A program made the translations under genes and the position numbers. From assembly GCA_016713665.1 (NCBI GenBank), contig JADJOR010000001.1, forward strand, positions 992,001 to 1,056,000: DNA of 64,000 nucleotides, read 5' to 3'. The stretch comes from Deltaproteobacteria bacterium. GTDB taxonomy: Bacteria; Myxococcota_A; UBA9160; UBA4427. Under the pieces are notes generated by a model that had not been told where the DNA came from, made no database searches, and worked only from the letters and a program-made list of their open reading frames with translations. Shown here piece after piece: positions 27,293-35,365 of this stretch (positions are counted from its first letter, which is position 1; every line of letters starts with the position of its first letter).

Positions 27293-28522
27293 CTACAGGC
27301 GCCGCAGGATCGCGCCCTGTGAGTTGAAGAAGAAGCCGCCGCAGCCGATCAGCGCCGTGCGCGCGTTCGCGACCTGACGCGGCCCGGCATCGCCCCGCAG
27401 CTGGGTCACCGCCTCCCGCAGATGCCCCGTCCCCCGCGACGCGCCCTCGGAGAGCGAGCCGCCATGGGGATTCATCGGCACGCGACCGTTGATCAGCACG
27501 CGCCCCGTCTTCTCGTCCCAATGTTCCTGCATGAAGCGTCCGGCGCCGCCGGGCTTGCAGTAGCCGACGTTCTCGATCCAGCCGAGGGTGATGATCGAGA
27601 AGCCGTCGTAGGGAAAGAAGACGTCGACGTCGTCGAGCCAGAGCTCGCCACGCGCTCGCAGCGACTCGACGACGACGTGCTGACCGTGACGCGCGAGCGA
27701 AGGCAGCTGATCCTCGTCGTTGCGGCCGACGACGCCGGCCGTGGCCGCGTGGATCACGATCGGATTCTTCGTGATCCGCTTCGCCCGCTCGGTCGTCGTC
27801 AGGACGAAGGCGTCGGCCCCGTCGACCGGGACGTCCATGTCGAGCATGCAGAGCGGGTCGCGGATCATCCGCGCCTGGAGATAGGCCTCCATCGTGAGCG
27901 GCGTCCGCATGACGGCCTTCGGGTTCTGCATCGCGTTGGCGCGCATGTTGAGGGCGATGCGGCCGAAGTCTTCGCGGGAAGCCCCGAACTCGTGGATGTA
28001 GCGGCTGGCCCAGGCGGTGTAGGCCGCCGACGGGTCCATCGACTCGGGCATCGGCGGCTTCGCCGTCCCGCCGCCCATCATGACGTAGCGGCGGAAGGGG
28101 TCCTGGGCGGCGGAGCGCGAGTTCCAGGGCGCCCGCATGAAGGCGTAATAGACGAGCACCGTGTCGCACTGGCCCGAGAAGATCGCCGTCATCGCGTCGA
28201 TCATGCCGAACATCGCGACCGGCTGTGGCCCCGCATGATGCGTCACGTTCGGCAGCTCGAGCAGCGCCGCCATCTGGTTCGCCCGGGGTGCCCCGGGCTC
28301 GGCCACGCCGACGACGCCGTCGATGTCGGCCTTCGTCATGCCCGCGTCGTGGATCGCCTGGATCGACGCCTCGCAGGCGAGCGACGCGGGCGAGCGGCCC
28401 CCGGCGTCCCGGCTGAAGGCCGTCGAGCTGACGCCGACGATCGCGATCTGGTCCCGGATCGGGTAGCGCCTCGAGCCCGTCGCGCCCGTCGCAGCGCTCG
28501 TCGTTCCGCTCGCGCCGGCCAT
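27293..28522 (-). CDS. Thiolase-like / lipid-transfer protein (Ltp2-type aldolase candidate), pair 1
   Basis: A 409-residue thiolase-fold protein: QIAIVGVSSTAFSR at the start, AMTKADIDGVVGV-like N-terminal pattern, HEFGASREDFGRIALNMRANAMQNP in the middle and VPMNPHGGSLSEG at the end. At the position of the thiolase nucleophile (around HHAGPQPVAMFG) there is no cysteine, as in SCP2-thiolase/Ltp2 proteins that work as retro-aldolases on side-chain acyl-CoAs. Its ATG overlaps the stop of the DUF35 gene (TGATG), which is strong evidence for a complex. Known Ltp2 needs such a DUF35 partner. The exact substrate is unknown. Confidence 0.85.
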   Translation of the reverse strand: MAGASGTTSAATGATGSRRYPIRDQIAIVGVSSTAFSRDAGGRSPASLACEASIQAIHDAGMTKADIDGVVGVAEPGAPRANQMAALLELPNVTHHAGPQPVAMFGMIDAMTAIFSGQCDTVLVYYAFMRAPWNSRSAAQDPFRRYVMMGGGTAKPPMPESMDPSAAYTAWASRYIHEFGASREDFGRIALNMRANAMQNPKAVMRTPLTMEAYLQARMIRDPLCMLDMDVPVDGADAFVLTTTERAKRITKNPIVIHAATAGVVGRNDEDQLPSLARHGQHVVVESLRARGELWLDDVDVFFPYDGFSIITLGWIENVGYCKPGGAGRFMQEHWDEKTGRVLINGRVPMNPHGGSLSEGASRGTGHLREAVTQLRGDAGPRQVANARTALIGCGGFFFNSQGAILRRL

Positions 28523-28986
28523 CAGCGACCTCCCTTCGCGGCGCGGCCCGGGGGACGGAAGGCGGGGAACGGCGCGCCGTAGCGGTCGATCCAGACGAGC
28601 TCGACCGGGAGACCGATCTCGATCTCGTCGAGGGGCGTTTCGACGACGGTGCTCGTGAAGCGGAGGCCCGGCTGCTCCTCGAGCTCGACGGTGACGACCG
28701 GATGGGGCGCCTTCTCGTAGTCGACGCCCGGCGCCGGCGCGCCCTGGCGCAGGAACATCGCGAGATGGACGACGCCGCGCCCGGAGACGGCCGTGGGCTC
28801 GAGGCGCCCGGACCAGCACGCGGGGCAGATCGGCTTCGGCGGATGGTGGAACCGTTTGCAGTCGCGGCAGCGCTGGATCAGGAGCTGGCGGTCGAGCCAG
28901 CCCCGGAACAGATGCTTGTTGTCGTGGCTGATCTGGACCCAGGGAAATCGCTCGACCAGCGCCGCGTCGCTCACCGCTTCCGCCAT
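28522..28986 (-). CDS. Zn-ribbon/OB-fold (DUF35) partner protein, pair 1
   Basis: A 154-residue DUF35 protein. It has an N-terminal helix, a rubredoxin-like zinc ribbon with CRDC and CPAC, and an OB-fold beginning SGRGVVHLAMFLR. DUF35 proteins bind thiolase-like partners and acyl-CoA; in actinobacterial steroid catabolism the DUF35 domain of ChsH2 binds Ltp2. It is the first gene of a coupled pair with the thiolase-like gene, and an amidohydrolase gene lies 17 bases upstream, so three genes form one leftward transcript. Confidence 0.88.
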   Translation of the reverse strand: MAEAVSDAALVERFPWVQISHDNKHLFRGWLDRQLLIQRCRDCKRFHHPPKPICPACWSGRLEPTAVSGRGVVHLAMFLRQGAPAPGVDYEKAPHPVVTVELEEQPGLRFTSTVVETPLDEIEIGLPVELVWIDRYGAPFPAFRPPGRAAKGGR

Positions 28987-29003
28987 CGTCGTCTGCTCCC
29001 TGA

Positions 29004-30170
29004 CTACGCCCGAGGCGTCTCGGTGATGTCCTTGTCGAGGTCGAGCCCGTAGTACTTCGCCGGGTTCTCGAGCAGCATCCTGCGGAAGTACTTGGGATCG
29101 ACGCCGGCGAAGCAATCGTCGAGGAAACGCTTCGAATTGGGGTACGACCCGACGGAATGCGGGAAGTCGGTTCCGAACATCAGGCGGTCGAAGGGGACGT
29201 GGTCCCGCATCGCGATCGCCTTCGGGTCGCGGATGATCCCGAACCAGAAATGATCGAGGATGTATTCCGAGGGCTTCCGGTTCAGCGTCCGGTTGTAGGG
29301 CCCGCGGAAGATCTCGTAGTTGTCGTCGATCACGAAGAGCGCCCAGGGCAGCCAGCTCGCGTTGACCTCGGCGAAGTAGAACTCGAGCTTCGGGAACCGG
29401 TCGAAGACGCCGGCGACGATCAGCTGGCTCATCGTGTACATCGGCGGCTGGCCCGAGACGCGTTGCGTGAGCGTCCCGGCGAAGGGATCGCCGGAGGTCC
29501 CGAGCCCGACATGGTCCATCCCGGGCGACATCTGCCCGAATCCGAAATGCGGCGAGAGCTTGACGCCGAGCTCGAGCGTCCGCTTCCAGAAGGCATCGTC
29601 CTCGGGGCGCGCGAAGCCCGTGCCGTTCGGGAAGGCGTGGAGCGAGATCGAGCGGATCCCCTCGCGATGCAGGAACTCGAGCTCCGCGATCGCGTCGTCG
29701 ACACCGGTCGAAGGAATGACGCCGTTGCCGATCAACCGGTCCGGGGCGACGGCGCAGTAGTCCCGGGCGAGGAACGTGTTGTAGGCGCGGATCAGCGCGC
29801 GGTAGACGTCCTCGTCGGTGATGTTCTCGATCGCACGCGAGGCGAAGATCGGCGGGAAGAGCACCTCGGCGTCGATGCCATCGATGTCCTGCTCGCGCAG
29901 GCGCTGACGCGCGTCGCCTGCGCCCTCCGCGGCGGAGCCGTCGGGCTTGTAGTAGGTCCCCCCGGAGATCTTGATTGGACCGCGGCCGGTGATGTTCTGG
30001 CCGTTCGGGATCAGCGGCTGGCCCTCGATCAGCCACGCCTCGCCGCCCTTCGGCAGCTTGATGAGCCGCGGCGCGCGGTCGCGATGCTCCTCGGGCATGT
30101 ACTTCACCCACGACTCCGGCGGCGTCTCGACGTGACCATCGCCCGAGATGACCTTGTATTTGCGTCCCAT
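29004..30170 (-). CDS. Amidohydrolase_2 family metal-dependent hydrolase
   Basis: A 388-residue TIM-barrel hydrolase with SGDGHVETP at residue 9, the RALIRAYNTFLARDYCAVAP helix, IRSISLHAFPNG, PKLEFYFAEVNASWLPWAL and the late FGTDFPHSVGSYPNS metal site. This pattern is close to the amidohydrolases that accompany thiolase-like/DUF35 genes. GGAAGGAGAG precedes ATG 30170. It is the first gene of the leftward operon with the DUF35 and thiolase-like genes. A 12-base direct repeat sits just upstream. Function may be hydrolysis of a ring or thioester product; that is inference. Confidence 0.87.
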   Translation of the reverse strand: MGRKYKVISGDGHVETPPESWVKYMPEEHRDRAPRLIKLPKGGEAWLIEGQPLIPNGQNITGRGPIKISGGTYYKPDGSAAEGAGDARQRLREQDIDGIDAEVLFPPIFASRAIENITDEDVYRALIRAYNTFLARDYCAVAPDRLIGNGVIPSTGVDDAIAELEFLHREGIRSISLHAFPNGTGFARPEDDAFWKRTLELGVKLSPHFGFGQMSPGMDHVGLGTSGDPFAGTLTQRVSGQPPMYTMSQLIVAGVFDRFPKLEFYFAEVNASWLPWALFVIDDNYEIFRGPYNRTLNRKPSEYILDHFWFGIIRDPKAIAMRDHVPFDRLMFGTDFPHSVGSYPNSKRFLDDCFAGVDPKYFRRMLLENPAKYYGLDLDKDITETPRA

Positions 30171-30185
30171 GCTCGCTCTCCTTCC

Positions 30186-30211
30186 GGGTGGATCGAATGG
30201 GGTGGATCGAA
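30186..30211. promoter_or_regulatory. Two direct copies of GGGTGGATCGAA
   Basis: Perfect 12-base copies at 30186-30197 and 30200-30211, two bases apart, lie 16-41 bases before the amidohydrolase start. The period of 14 bases and the place near the ribosome-binding site suggest a regulator site or a recent small duplication in the leader. Confidence 0.45.
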
Positions 30212-30242
30212 AGCCGCGGTGAGTCGGATTCGGCGCCCTCCC

Positions 30243-30248
30243 ACTATA
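30243..30248 (-). promoter_or_regulatory. -10-like element TATAGT for the amidohydrolase/DUF35/thiolase-like operon
   Basis: On the minus strand the bases read TATAGT, five of six matching the usual -10, about 73 bases before ATG 30170. It lies inside a longer inverted repeat, GGATTC at 30226-30231 and GAATCC at 30252-30257. No clear -35 is seen. Confidence 0.35.
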
Positions 30249-30390
30249 CGCGAATCCATCGATCAAGAAGGGCCAACTTCCCGAGAGCACGGAGAGCGCG
30301 CCCCCTCCCGGCGGATCCGGGGTTGCCCTTCGGCGTCCGCCTTTGACAACATGGGTGGCACACCGCCCAACTCGACGACGGAGAGCGCCC

Positions 30391-30984
30391 ATGGACGTGT
30401 TCGAAGCGATGGAGACCTGCCGCGCCATCCGGTATCTGAAGCCGGATCCGGTGCCCCAGGATCTCATCGAGAAGGTCATCTACGGCGCGACCCGGGCTTC
30501 GAGCCCGGGCAACTCGCAGGGCTGGGACTTCGTGGTCGTGCGCGATCGGGCGACGAAGGCGAAGCTCGGGCCCGTGATCCGCGAGCGGCTGCTGCCGATG
30601 ATCGAGAAGGTGCCGAAGCGGCCCGGCGGCGAGGCGAAGATGGTCGACGGTGCCATGCACCTCGTGCGCGAGTTCGAGAACGTGCCGGTCTGGATCCTCG
30701 TCTGCGGGCGCAAGGTCTATCCGCCGGGCGCGGCGACCGATCAGATGGTCGACGCGGCGCTCTATCCCGCGGCCCAGAACTTGATCGTCTCGGCCCGGGC
30801 CCTCGGTCTCGGTACGACCTTCACGACGCTCCAGATCGCGACCGAGCACGAGATGCGCGAGGTCCTCGGCATTCCGGCGGACTGCTCGATCGCCGTCTGC
30901 ATCGCCCTCGGCTATCCGGACCGCCCCTTCGGACCGGTCAAGCGCAAGCCCGTCTCCGACGTGATCCACTGGGATCGCTGGTAG
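30391..30984 (+). CDS. Nitroreductase-family FMN oxidoreductase
   Basis: A 197-residue nitroreductase-fold protein. The N-terminal motif ETCRAIRYLKPDPVP binds FMN; SSPGNSQGWDFVVVRD is the next conserved block; ALGLGTTFTTLQ and the ending ALGYPDRPFGPVKRKPVSDVIHWDRW are typical of the family. It uses NAD(P)H to reduce nitro groups, quinones or enones, or serves as a flavin provider. Intact and of normal size. ATG 30391 follows GGAGAGCGCCC. A TTGACA lies at 30343-30348, but no good -10 follows it. It leads a rightward run with the sulfotransferase, DUF1214 and MDR genes. Confidence 0.88.
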   Translation: MDVFEAMETCRAIRYLKPDPVPQDLIEKVIYGATRASSPGNSQGWDFVVVRDRATKAKLGPVIRERLLPMIEKVPKRPGGEAKMVDGAMHLVREFENVPVWILVCGRKVYPPGAATDQMVDAALYPAAQNLIVSARALGLGTTFTTLQIATEHEMREVLGIPADCSIAVCIALGYPDRPFGPVKRKPVSDVIHWDRW

Positions 30985-31024
30985 GCGGCGTGGACGGCGA
31001 ATCGACCGGGCGGAGCAACGAGCC

Positions 31025-32176
31025 GTGAACGAAGGCGTTCCGAAACGCTATGCGGACTTCGAGCCCGCGCTGCACGCCGCGGCGCAGGCCGCGACGGGTC
31101 TCTCCGACTTCGGCCGCGACGACTATCGCGAGGGCCTCGCCCACGTCCTCGCCGCCTATCAGACGGACCTGCCCGACGACGAGGCGACGCGGGCGAAGGC
31201 CTTCGTATTCAGCCTCCCCGGCCTCATCGGCCGGCTCCATTCCGAGGCCGGCTGGAAGCAGACGCCCGCCTGCCTCGCCGAGCCGATCGTGCGCCCGGTC
31301 GTCATCGCCGGGATCCCGCGAACCGGGACGACGGCGCTCCACCTCGTGCTCGCCCTCGATCCCCGCTTCCAGGGCCTCGAGAGCTGGATCATCCCGAACC
31401 CGATCGTCCGCCCGCCCCGCGCCGAGTGGCCCGCGCATCCCCTCTACCGCGCCGCCGCGGAACGCGCCCGGGCCTTCGAGGCCGCCGCGCCCCGGGCCGT
31501 CGCGCTCCACCGCATCGAGCCCGACGACGTCGACGAATGCCTCGCCCTCATGATGCAGACCTTCGTCACGAACCAGATCCCCTCGCTCCTCGATCTCCCG
31601 ACCTACGACGACTGGTATCTGGGGGAGGACGAGCTCTCGAGCTACCGCCGCCTCGCCGACAACCTGCGCCTGATCGGCCATGCCGAGCGCGCGAAGACCT
31701 GGCTGCTCAAGAACCCGACCCATTTCCTGCGGACGGGCTCGCTGCTCGAGGTCTTCCCCGACGCGTGCGTGATCCTGACCCGGCGCGATCCCGTGCGGAC
31801 GCTCGTCTCGCTCTCGAGCATGCTCGCCGCCTATCGTGGGGATCCGCCGCCCGGCAGCCCCGAGGCGAAGCGGATCGGCCCGCGCCAGCTGCGCATCTAC
31901 GAGCAGGCGACGCGCCATACCCGCGAGGTCCGCGCGCGACATCCCCGCTCGTTCCACGAGGTCCATCAGGAGGAGCTCGCCCGGGATCCGCTTGCGGTCG
32001 TCCGCGGGATCTACGCACGCTTCGACCTCGAGCTGCTGCCCTCGGTCGAGGCGAAGATGAAGGACTGGATCCGCGCCCAGCCCGAACGCGAGGCCGTCCT
32101 CGCCCGCGGCCGGCGGCGCGAGACGCCCGAGGACTTCGGCCTCGACGCCGACGAGATCCGGGAGCGGCTCGCATGA
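31025..32176 (+). CDS. Sulfotransferase-family protein
   Basis: A 383-residue protein of the sulfotransferase superfamily. The PAPS 5'-phosphate loop is VVIAGIPRTGTTALHLVL (residues about 94-110), and the 3'-phosphate region is ILTRRDPVRTLVSLSSM. Helical N- and C-terminal parts fit the bacterial Sulfotransfer_3 group. GTG 31025 is the first plausible start. A second, less similar member lies at 52692. Sulfation could detoxify or tag a hydroxylated hydrophobic compound; bacterial steroid-degrader genomes often carry such proteins, without known roles. It sits 22 bases before a DUF1214 gene. Confidence 0.85.
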   Translation: MNEGVPKRYADFEPALHAAAQAATGLSDFGRDDYREGLAHVLAAYQTDLPDDEATRAKAFVFSLPGLIGRLHSEAGWKQTPACLAEPIVRPVVIAGIPRTGTTALHLVLALDPRFQGLESWIIPNPIVRPPRAEWPAHPLYRAAAERARAFEAAAPRAVALHRIEPDDVDECLALMMQTFVTNQIPSLLDLPTYDDWYLGEDELSSYRRLADNLRLIGHAERAKTWLLKNPTHFLRTGSLLEVFPDACVILTRRDPVRTLVSLSSMLAAYRGDPPPGSPEAKRIGPRQLRIYEQATRHTREVRARHPRSFHEVHQEELARDPLAVVRGIYARFDLELLPSVEAKMKDWIRAQPEREAVLARGRRRETPEDFGLDADEIRERLA

Positions 32177-32198
32177 ACAACCCGACGAGGAGCCCATC

Positions 32199-33389
32199 AT
32201 GTCCCCCACGCCCACCCTGCCCGAATGGAAGGACTACCTCGCCCGTTGGGCGCCCGTCGCCGATCGCCTCGTCGCGCGGCTGCGCGATCCGGCCGACGTC
32301 GACGATCGCCAGGAGCTCTACGCGATGATGCTCTCGGCCCTGGCCGGGGGGCATTTCGGCCTCGTCGCGAACGATCCCGACTACCCCGAGTTCGTCCCGA
32401 TGCTCTCCCAGGCGCTGAACTTCGCCGCCCCGGTCCCCGACTTCGTCTACACCTACGCCCCCATCCGCGGCGGCGGGACCTACCGCCTCGCCGGCCACCG
32501 CGGGACGACCCTCTTCTGCTTCGTCACCGTCTCCGAGACCTACTTCACTCGGACCGACAAGCCGAAGCCCGGCCTCGTCAACTACGACCTCGACACCCTC
32601 ACGATCGGCGACGACGGCCGCTTCGAGGTCCTGCTCAGCGCCGAGAAGCCCGCCGACTGGAAGGGCGACTGGTGGGTTCTCGATCCGAAGGCGACGAACC
32701 TCGGCGTCCGCCACGCCGCCTACGACTGGCTGAACGAGGTCGATCCCCGCATGACGATCGAGCGCCTCGACGTCCCGGCGCAGCGCCCGCGACCGAAGGC
32801 CGCCGAGATCGCCGAGCGCATGGAGGAGATCGCGCAGTGGATGGAGTACAGCATCCAGCACTGGCTGATCCACATCGAGGAGACCCGCGAGAAGAAGATC
32901 GTGAACCGCTTCGAGGTCACCGACTACAGCGGCTTCACCGGCAGCTCCTGGCCCCAGGTCTACCTCGAGACGGTCTTCGAGATCGAGGAGGACGAGGCGC
33001 TCGTGATCGAGACCGAGATCCCCGAGAAGGTCCGCTACTGGTCCTTCCTGCTCGCCGACGAGCTCTTCGCGACGATCGACTGGAACCATCGACAGTCGAG
33101 CCTGAACGGCCACCAGGCGCGGCTCGACACGGACGGACGCTTCCGTGCCGTGCTCTCTCATCGGGATCCGGGCGTCCCGAACTGGCTCGATCCGGGCGGC
33201 TGGAAGCGCGGCGTCATCCAGAATCGCTGGAACCAGGCGAGCTCGGCCCCCTGTCCGTCGATGAAGAAGATCAAGCTCGCGGACGTGCGCCAGCATCTCC
33301 CGAAGGACACCCCCGTCGTCACCCCTGCCGAGCGCGATCGCGCGCTGCGTCTGCGGCGCATGGGCGCCCAGATGCGGCGCAAGTGGTAG
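32199..33389 (+). CDS. DUF1214-family protein
   Basis: A 396-residue soluble protein. The middle has a beta strand set with GGGTYRLAGHRGTTLFCFVTVSE, and the C-terminal half has VNRFEVTDYSGFTGSSWPQVY and DTDGRFRAVLSHRDPGVPNWLD, which is the DUF1214 signature. It is a distant paralog of the product at 24394. Function of the family is unknown. It lies between a sulfotransferase and an MDR dehydrogenase with short gaps, so it belongs to the same transcript. No signal peptide or membrane segment. Confidence 0.8.
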   Translation: MSPTPTLPEWKDYLARWAPVADRLVARLRDPADVDDRQELYAMMLSALAGGHFGLVANDPDYPEFVPMLSQALNFAAPVPDFVYTYAPIRGGGTYRLAGHRGTTLFCFVTVSETYFTRTDKPKPGLVNYDLDTLTIGDDGRFEVLLSAEKPADWKGDWWVLDPKATNLGVRHAAYDWLNEVDPRMTIERLDVPAQRPRPKAAEIAERMEEIAQWMEYSIQHWLIHIEETREKKIVNRFEVTDYSGFTGSSWPQVYLETVFEIEEDEALVIETEIPEKVRYWSFLLADELFATIDWNHRQSSLNGHQARLDTDGRFRAVLSHRDPGVPNWLDPGGWKRGVIQNRWNQASSAPCPSMKKIKLADVRQHLPKDTPVVTPAERDRALRLRRMGAQMRRKW

Positions 33390-33399
33390 GCGGACCGTC

Positions 33400-34428
33400 A
33401 TGAAGGTCGCCGTCTACACCGGCCCGCGCGAGCCCTTCCGTATCGAAGAGCGCCCGACGCCTACCCCCGGCCCCGACGAGGTCCTCGTCCGGATCGGCCG
33501 CTGCGGCATCTGCGCGACCGACGTCAGCACCTGGACCGGCGACGCCGGCATGGAGACGAACAAGGTCTACGGCCACGAGTTCGCCGGCGAGGTCGTGGCC
33601 CGCGGCGATCGCGTCCGCGGGATGCCGATCGGCGCCCTCGTGACAGCGCAATGCGTCACCGCCTGTGGGCGGTGCGAGGAATGTGCCCGGGGCCATCTCT
33701 GCTTCTGTCCCGAATGGAAGCAGCACCCGACCGGCGGCTTCGGCCAGTACATGACGCTCCCCGAGCGCGAGGCCTACGTGCTGCCGCCGCCGTTGACCCT
33801 CGAGGACGGCGCGCTGGTCGAGCCCCTCGCGGTCGGCCTGCGCGGGGTCAAGCTCGCCGACGTCGGAGCCGGAGACCGGGTCCTCGTGCTGGGCGCGGGG
33901 CCGATCGGGCTCTGCGCCGCCTACTGGGCGAAGCGCCGGGGTGCGGCCCAGGTCGTCGTGGTGGCGCCCTCCGATCGGCGTCGATCGTTTGCCCTCGCGA
34001 TGGGCGCCGACGCCTTCGTCCTGAACGCATCCGGTCCATCGGACGTCGCGAACGCGACCGAAGCCCGCATCCGCGATGCCCTCGGCGGTCCGCCGGACCT
34101 GGTCTTCGAGTGTGCGGGCTTTCCCGGCGCGGTCATGCAGGCGATGAACGCGATCCGCGCGAAGGGGACGATCGTGTGCATGGGCTACGGGCTGCATCCC
34201 GAGACCATCCAGACGGGTGTTCCGCTCTTCAAGGAGCTCTGCGTCCGCTTCTCGATGACCTACGACCGCAGCGACTATCAGGAGGTCATCGCGACCCTCG
34301 CCGCCGGCCACCTCGAGCCGCGCTGCATGATCACGAAGACGATCCCGCTCGAGGCGCTCACCGCGACGATCGAAGGACTCGTCGCGCGGGCGCCGGAGTG
34401 CAAGGTGATGGTCGATCCCTGGGCCTGA
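33400..34428 (+). CDS. Zinc-binding MDR dehydrogenase
   Basis: A 342-residue medium-chain dehydrogenase of the sorbitol/threonine dehydrogenase type. Catalytic zinc site: CGICATDVSTW and GHEFAGEVV. Structural zinc cysteines: CGRCEECARGHLCFC. Rossmann motif: VLGAGPIGLCAAYWAKRRGA. It should oxidise a secondary alcohol with NAD(P). It starts 10 bases after the DUF1214 stop and closes the rightward group begun by the nitroreductase. It converges on a lipoprotein gene 27 bases away. Confidence 0.9.
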   Translation: MKVAVYTGPREPFRIEERPTPTPGPDEVLVRIGRCGICATDVSTWTGDAGMETNKVYGHEFAGEVVARGDRVRGMPIGALVTAQCVTACGRCEECARGHLCFCPEWKQHPTGGFGQYMTLPEREAYVLPPPLTLEDGALVEPLAVGLRGVKLADVGAGDRVLVLGAGPIGLCAAYWAKRRGAAQVVVVAPSDRRRSFALAMGADAFVLNASGPSDVANATEARIRDALGGPPDLVFECAGFPGAVMQAMNAIRAKGTIVCMGYGLHPETIQTGVPLFKELCVRFSMTYDRSDYQEVIATLAAGHLEPRCMITKTIPLEALTATIEGLVARAPECKVMVDPWA

Positions 34429-34455
34429 CGCGGGCCTCGGCGGTCGGGTTCGTGC

Positions 34456-35337
34456 TCAGTCTCTCTTCTCCTCGTCGGGGTTCGCTCCGTCGGGCTTCCC
34501 TTCGCCTCGCTTCTCCCCGCCCGTCTCGGCGGCGGGCTCCTGCGCGAGCGGAGCCGCCGGGGCACCGTCGTTCGCGGTCGCCTGCTTCGAGCCGCGATCC
34601 GCCGCCGCCGCGAGCAACGGCTCGAGCACGATCTCGACGACGCGATCGAGCACGAGCGGATCCTGGAAGATCGCGTCGCGCGGCCGCACGGCCCGCGTCT
34701 GCTGGTCGTAGGTCTCGATGCCCTCGATCGGCGCGTGTCTCGCGAAGTACTGCTTCCCGCTCGGATCCTCGAGGTACCCGACCAGGCAGGCGGTCCGAAC
34801 CAGGGACGCGCCGTGACCCCATTTGAACCAGCCGCCCGGCCAGTAGGGCGGCGCGGTGCCGCCGCAGACTCGCGGATGCACCGGCACGCCGTAGGTCTCG
34901 ACCGGCCGGACCGTGAGATAGAGGATCGCGTCGACCGAGTGGAGCTCCACGAGCTCACGATAGGTCGCATCCTCGACCGTCCGATACTTCTCCTGATCGA
35001 CCTCCCCGGTCGATGCATCGTAGACCCCGGCGACGTCGCCCGCATAACGTCGCCAGATCTCGCTCCAGATCCCGGGTCCGACGATCCGAAGCCCCGAGAC
35101 CGCGAGGCGCTCGGTGGTTCGCCCGAGGAATGCTTCCTCGACCTGCTCCCGCGCGACCACGACCGTCGCAGACGACGGGGGGGCGATCGCGACCGTCCGA
35201 ACCTTTGCGCGGATCGCCGCGGCTTCGTCCTCTTCGGGGACGCGCTTCGGTCCGCAGCCGGCCCCGCCGAGACCGACGACGAGCAGCAGGAAGAACAGGG
35301 CAGACCGACCCTGGGTCGAAATTTTCGCGTGTCGCAT
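34456..35337 (-). CDS. Lipoprotein, paralog of the divergent exported protein at 35363
   Basis: A 293-residue lipoprotein: a hydrophobic signal segment ending in lipobox LGGAGC, then a folded domain, then a charged, low-complexity C-terminal tail rich in Glu, Lys and Gly. The block from VSGLRIVGPGIWSEIW to AILYLTVRPV aligns with the same part of the product at 35363, including the order YDASTGEVD / FDPETGRID and EL...S...A. The fold recalls small lipoproteins with a CsgG-like alpha/beta core, but I cannot assign it. No ribosome-binding site is seen; the start is 25 bases from the divergent ATG, so the mRNA may be leaderless. Confidence 0.7.
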   Translation of the reverse strand: MRHAKISTQGRSALFFLLLVVGLGGAGCGPKRVPEEDEAAAIRAKVRTVAIAPPSSATVVVAREQVEEAFLGRTTERLAVSGLRIVGPGIWSEIWRRYAGDVAGVYDASTGEVDQEKYRTVEDATYRELVELHSVDAILYLTVRPVETYGVPVHPRVCGGTAPPYWPGGWFKWGHGASLVRTACLVGYLEDPSGKQYFARHAPIEGIETYDQQTRAVRPRDAIFQDPLVLDRVVEIVLEPLLAAAADRGSKQATANDGAPAAPLAQEPAAETGGEKRGEGKPDGANPDEEKRD

Positions 35338-35345
35338 CGAAGGGC

Positions 35346-35365
35346 CATGTTAACCTGAACACATG
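35346..35365. promoter_or_regulatory. Bidirectional promoter/operator around palindromic GTTAAC
   Basis: Only 25 bases separate two divergent ATGs. In them GTTAAC (35349-35354) is its own reverse complement and can serve as a -10 in both directions, putting the start of each mRNA near its ATG. CATGT and ACATG form outer inverted-repeat arms. On the minus strand TTGCCA lies about 18 bases upstream of the -10-like bases, inside the other gene. Confidence 0.45.

Noticed and set aside
30343..30371. TTGACA as a full sigma-70 promoter for the nitroreductase gene
   Set aside because: The -35 match is perfect but the bases at 16-18 spacing (GCCCAAC) are not a -10; it may instead be a weak copy of the TKACAG motif.
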